Assembly (NCBI GenBank): GCA_945903655.1
Contig: CAMDOY010000191.1
Span: 1-7,054 of the forward strand
Length of the DNA stretch: 7,054 nt
From: Rhizobium sp. Q54
GTDB lineage: Bacteria; Pseudomonadota; Alphaproteobacteria; Rhizobiales; Beijerinckiaceae
Direction of reading: 5' to 3'
Of the stretch, positions 6,398-7,054 are shown in pieces. A program made the position numbers and the translations under genes. The notes beneath the pieces were generated by a model, which saw nothing but the letters and a program-made list of their open reading frames with translations, searched no databases and was not told where the DNA came from. Position 1 is the first letter of the stretch. Each line of letters starts with the position of its first letter.

Positions 6398-7054
6398 GTC
6401 CGGAAATGTTTCGACAGTTTGAGGCCCTGGGCCTGATAGTTCGAGCCAAGCCCCGCGCCATAGAGGCTCGAAGGCGTCTCCGCCATTCGCTCATAGACAA
6501 GACGCCCGATGATCTGCCCATCCTCCAGAATGAAGGGCACATCATGGGAGCGCACCTCCAGCACGGCCCGCGCGCCAAGGCCGCCCGCCTCCGCCGCGCC
6601 AAAGCCGGGATCAAAGAAGCCCGCGTAATGCACGCGGAACTCGCCGACCAGCGGATCAAAGGGCGTCATTTCCGCCGCATGGTCGGGCGGCACGCGCACG
6701 GCCTCCTTGGAGGCGAGGATATAGAATTCGCCGGGATCGAGGATGAGGCCGCTGGTCCGCCCGGGCCGCGCCTCGGCGTTGATCGGCTCCCAGTAATGTC
6801 TGGGATCGCAGGCCCCGACCTTGTCGACATCAATGAGCCCCGTATGCCGCTTGGCGCGGTAGCCCAGAATGGAATCCGACCCGAAGCCCGCCAGATCGAT
6901 GGAGACCGCGACGCCATTGTGGAAGGAGGGGTCTGCGCTGGTGACGATGGGCTCGTGCGCATGCAGGGCGCGGTGGCCCGCGTCGTCCAGCACCGCCCCG
7001 CCATTGCGAAAGCGCATCTGGGAGAGGCGCGAGCCCTGGCGGGCGAGAATGGGG
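6394..7054 (-). CDS. dcd: dCTP deaminase, alphaproteobacterial long form (partial, N-terminus beyond window)
   Basis: Cytoplasmic enzyme deaminating dCTP to dUTP, which feeds dUMP and then dTMP synthesis. Only the C-terminal 219 residues are visible; the frame is open to the right edge. Visible residues begin PILARQGSRLSQMRFR, which resembles the start of a second dUTPase/Dcd-fold domain, so the complete gene is probably the two-domain form of around 360 residues. Recognisable blocks, numbered from the visible end, are ILDPGEFYILASKE (104-117), FFDPGF (146-151), AVLEVRS (163-169) with Glu166 matching the catalytic Glu of E. coli Dcd (Glu138), IGRLVYERM (182-190) and the nucleotide-binding tail NYQAQGLKLS (205-214). 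An ATG at 7017 is internal, not the start. The gene heads the minus-strand cluster and overlaps the MFS gene by 4 nt. A dUTPase identity is less likely given the tail motif. Confidence 0.9.
   Translation of the reverse strand, partial: PILARQGSRLSQMRFRNGGAVLDDAGHRALHAHEPIVTSADPSFHNGVAVSIDLAGFGSDSILGYRAKRHTGLIDVDKVGACDPRHYWEPINAEARPGRTSGLILDPGEFYILASKEAVRVPPDHAAEMTPFDPLVGEFRVHYAGFFDPGFGAAEAGGLGARAVLEVRSHDVPFILEDGQIIGRLVYERMAETPSSLYGAGLGSNYQAQGLKLSKHFRT

Noticed and set aside
5285..6436. Plus-strand open frame of 383 codons opposite the MFS gene
   Set aside because: It is extremely rich in His, Gln, Gly and Arg, as expected of the antisense of a hydrophobic membrane protein; no domain is recognisable.

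Overview
This is a GC-rich, almost fully coding stretch of what looks like an alphaproteobacterial chromosome, possibly Hyphomicrobiales (Rhizobiales)-like. Three things support that: an archaeal-type class I lysyl-tRNA synthetase, which among proteobacteria is typical of the alpha class; the C-terminal half of a long, two-domain-type dCTP deaminase; and high G+C at wobble positions, which produces long antisense shadow reading frames opposite the genes. I cannot name a genus. I see no mobile element, tRNA, rRNA or CRISPR array, and no sign of recent transfer.

Layout, left to right. Positions 1-1461 (minus) hold lysS/lysK, class I LysRS, cut by the window edge at its C-terminus. Just upstream are an 81-nt spacer with a leader hairpin and a good sigma70-like promoter candidate, whose -35 box overlaps the stop codon of the next gene. 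Positions 1543-3456 (minus) hold a membrane glycosyltransferase of family GT2, with an N-terminal domain resembling the type II secretion ATPase N-domain (MshEN-like). A short, relatively AT-rich divergent region (about 3457-3509) separates it from a plus-strand gene (3510-4376) for an exported family 3 solute-binding protein with no permease or ATPase beside it. That gene converges, with only 4 nt between stop codons, on a minus-strand operon. In transcription order the operon is: dCTP deaminase (6394-7054, 5' end outside the window), MFS transporter (5186-6397, ATGA overlap with the deaminase), a 57-aa single-span membrane protein (4974-5147), and a SCO1/SenC copper chaperone (4381-4962).

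How the genes work together. The right-hand operon mixes dNTP metabolism, an exporter-like MFS protein and a copper/thiol factor for cytochrome oxidase maturation. Tight packing argues for co-transcription, but I see no single pathway joining them. The divergent GT2/solute-binding pair may share a regulatory region, which contains a 9-bp direct repeat at 18-bp spacing.

Nothing here is an obviously new system. The least explained items are the 57-aa membrane protein, the orphan solute-binding protein, the N-terminal domain of the glycosyltransferase, and the MFS-small protein-SCO grouping.
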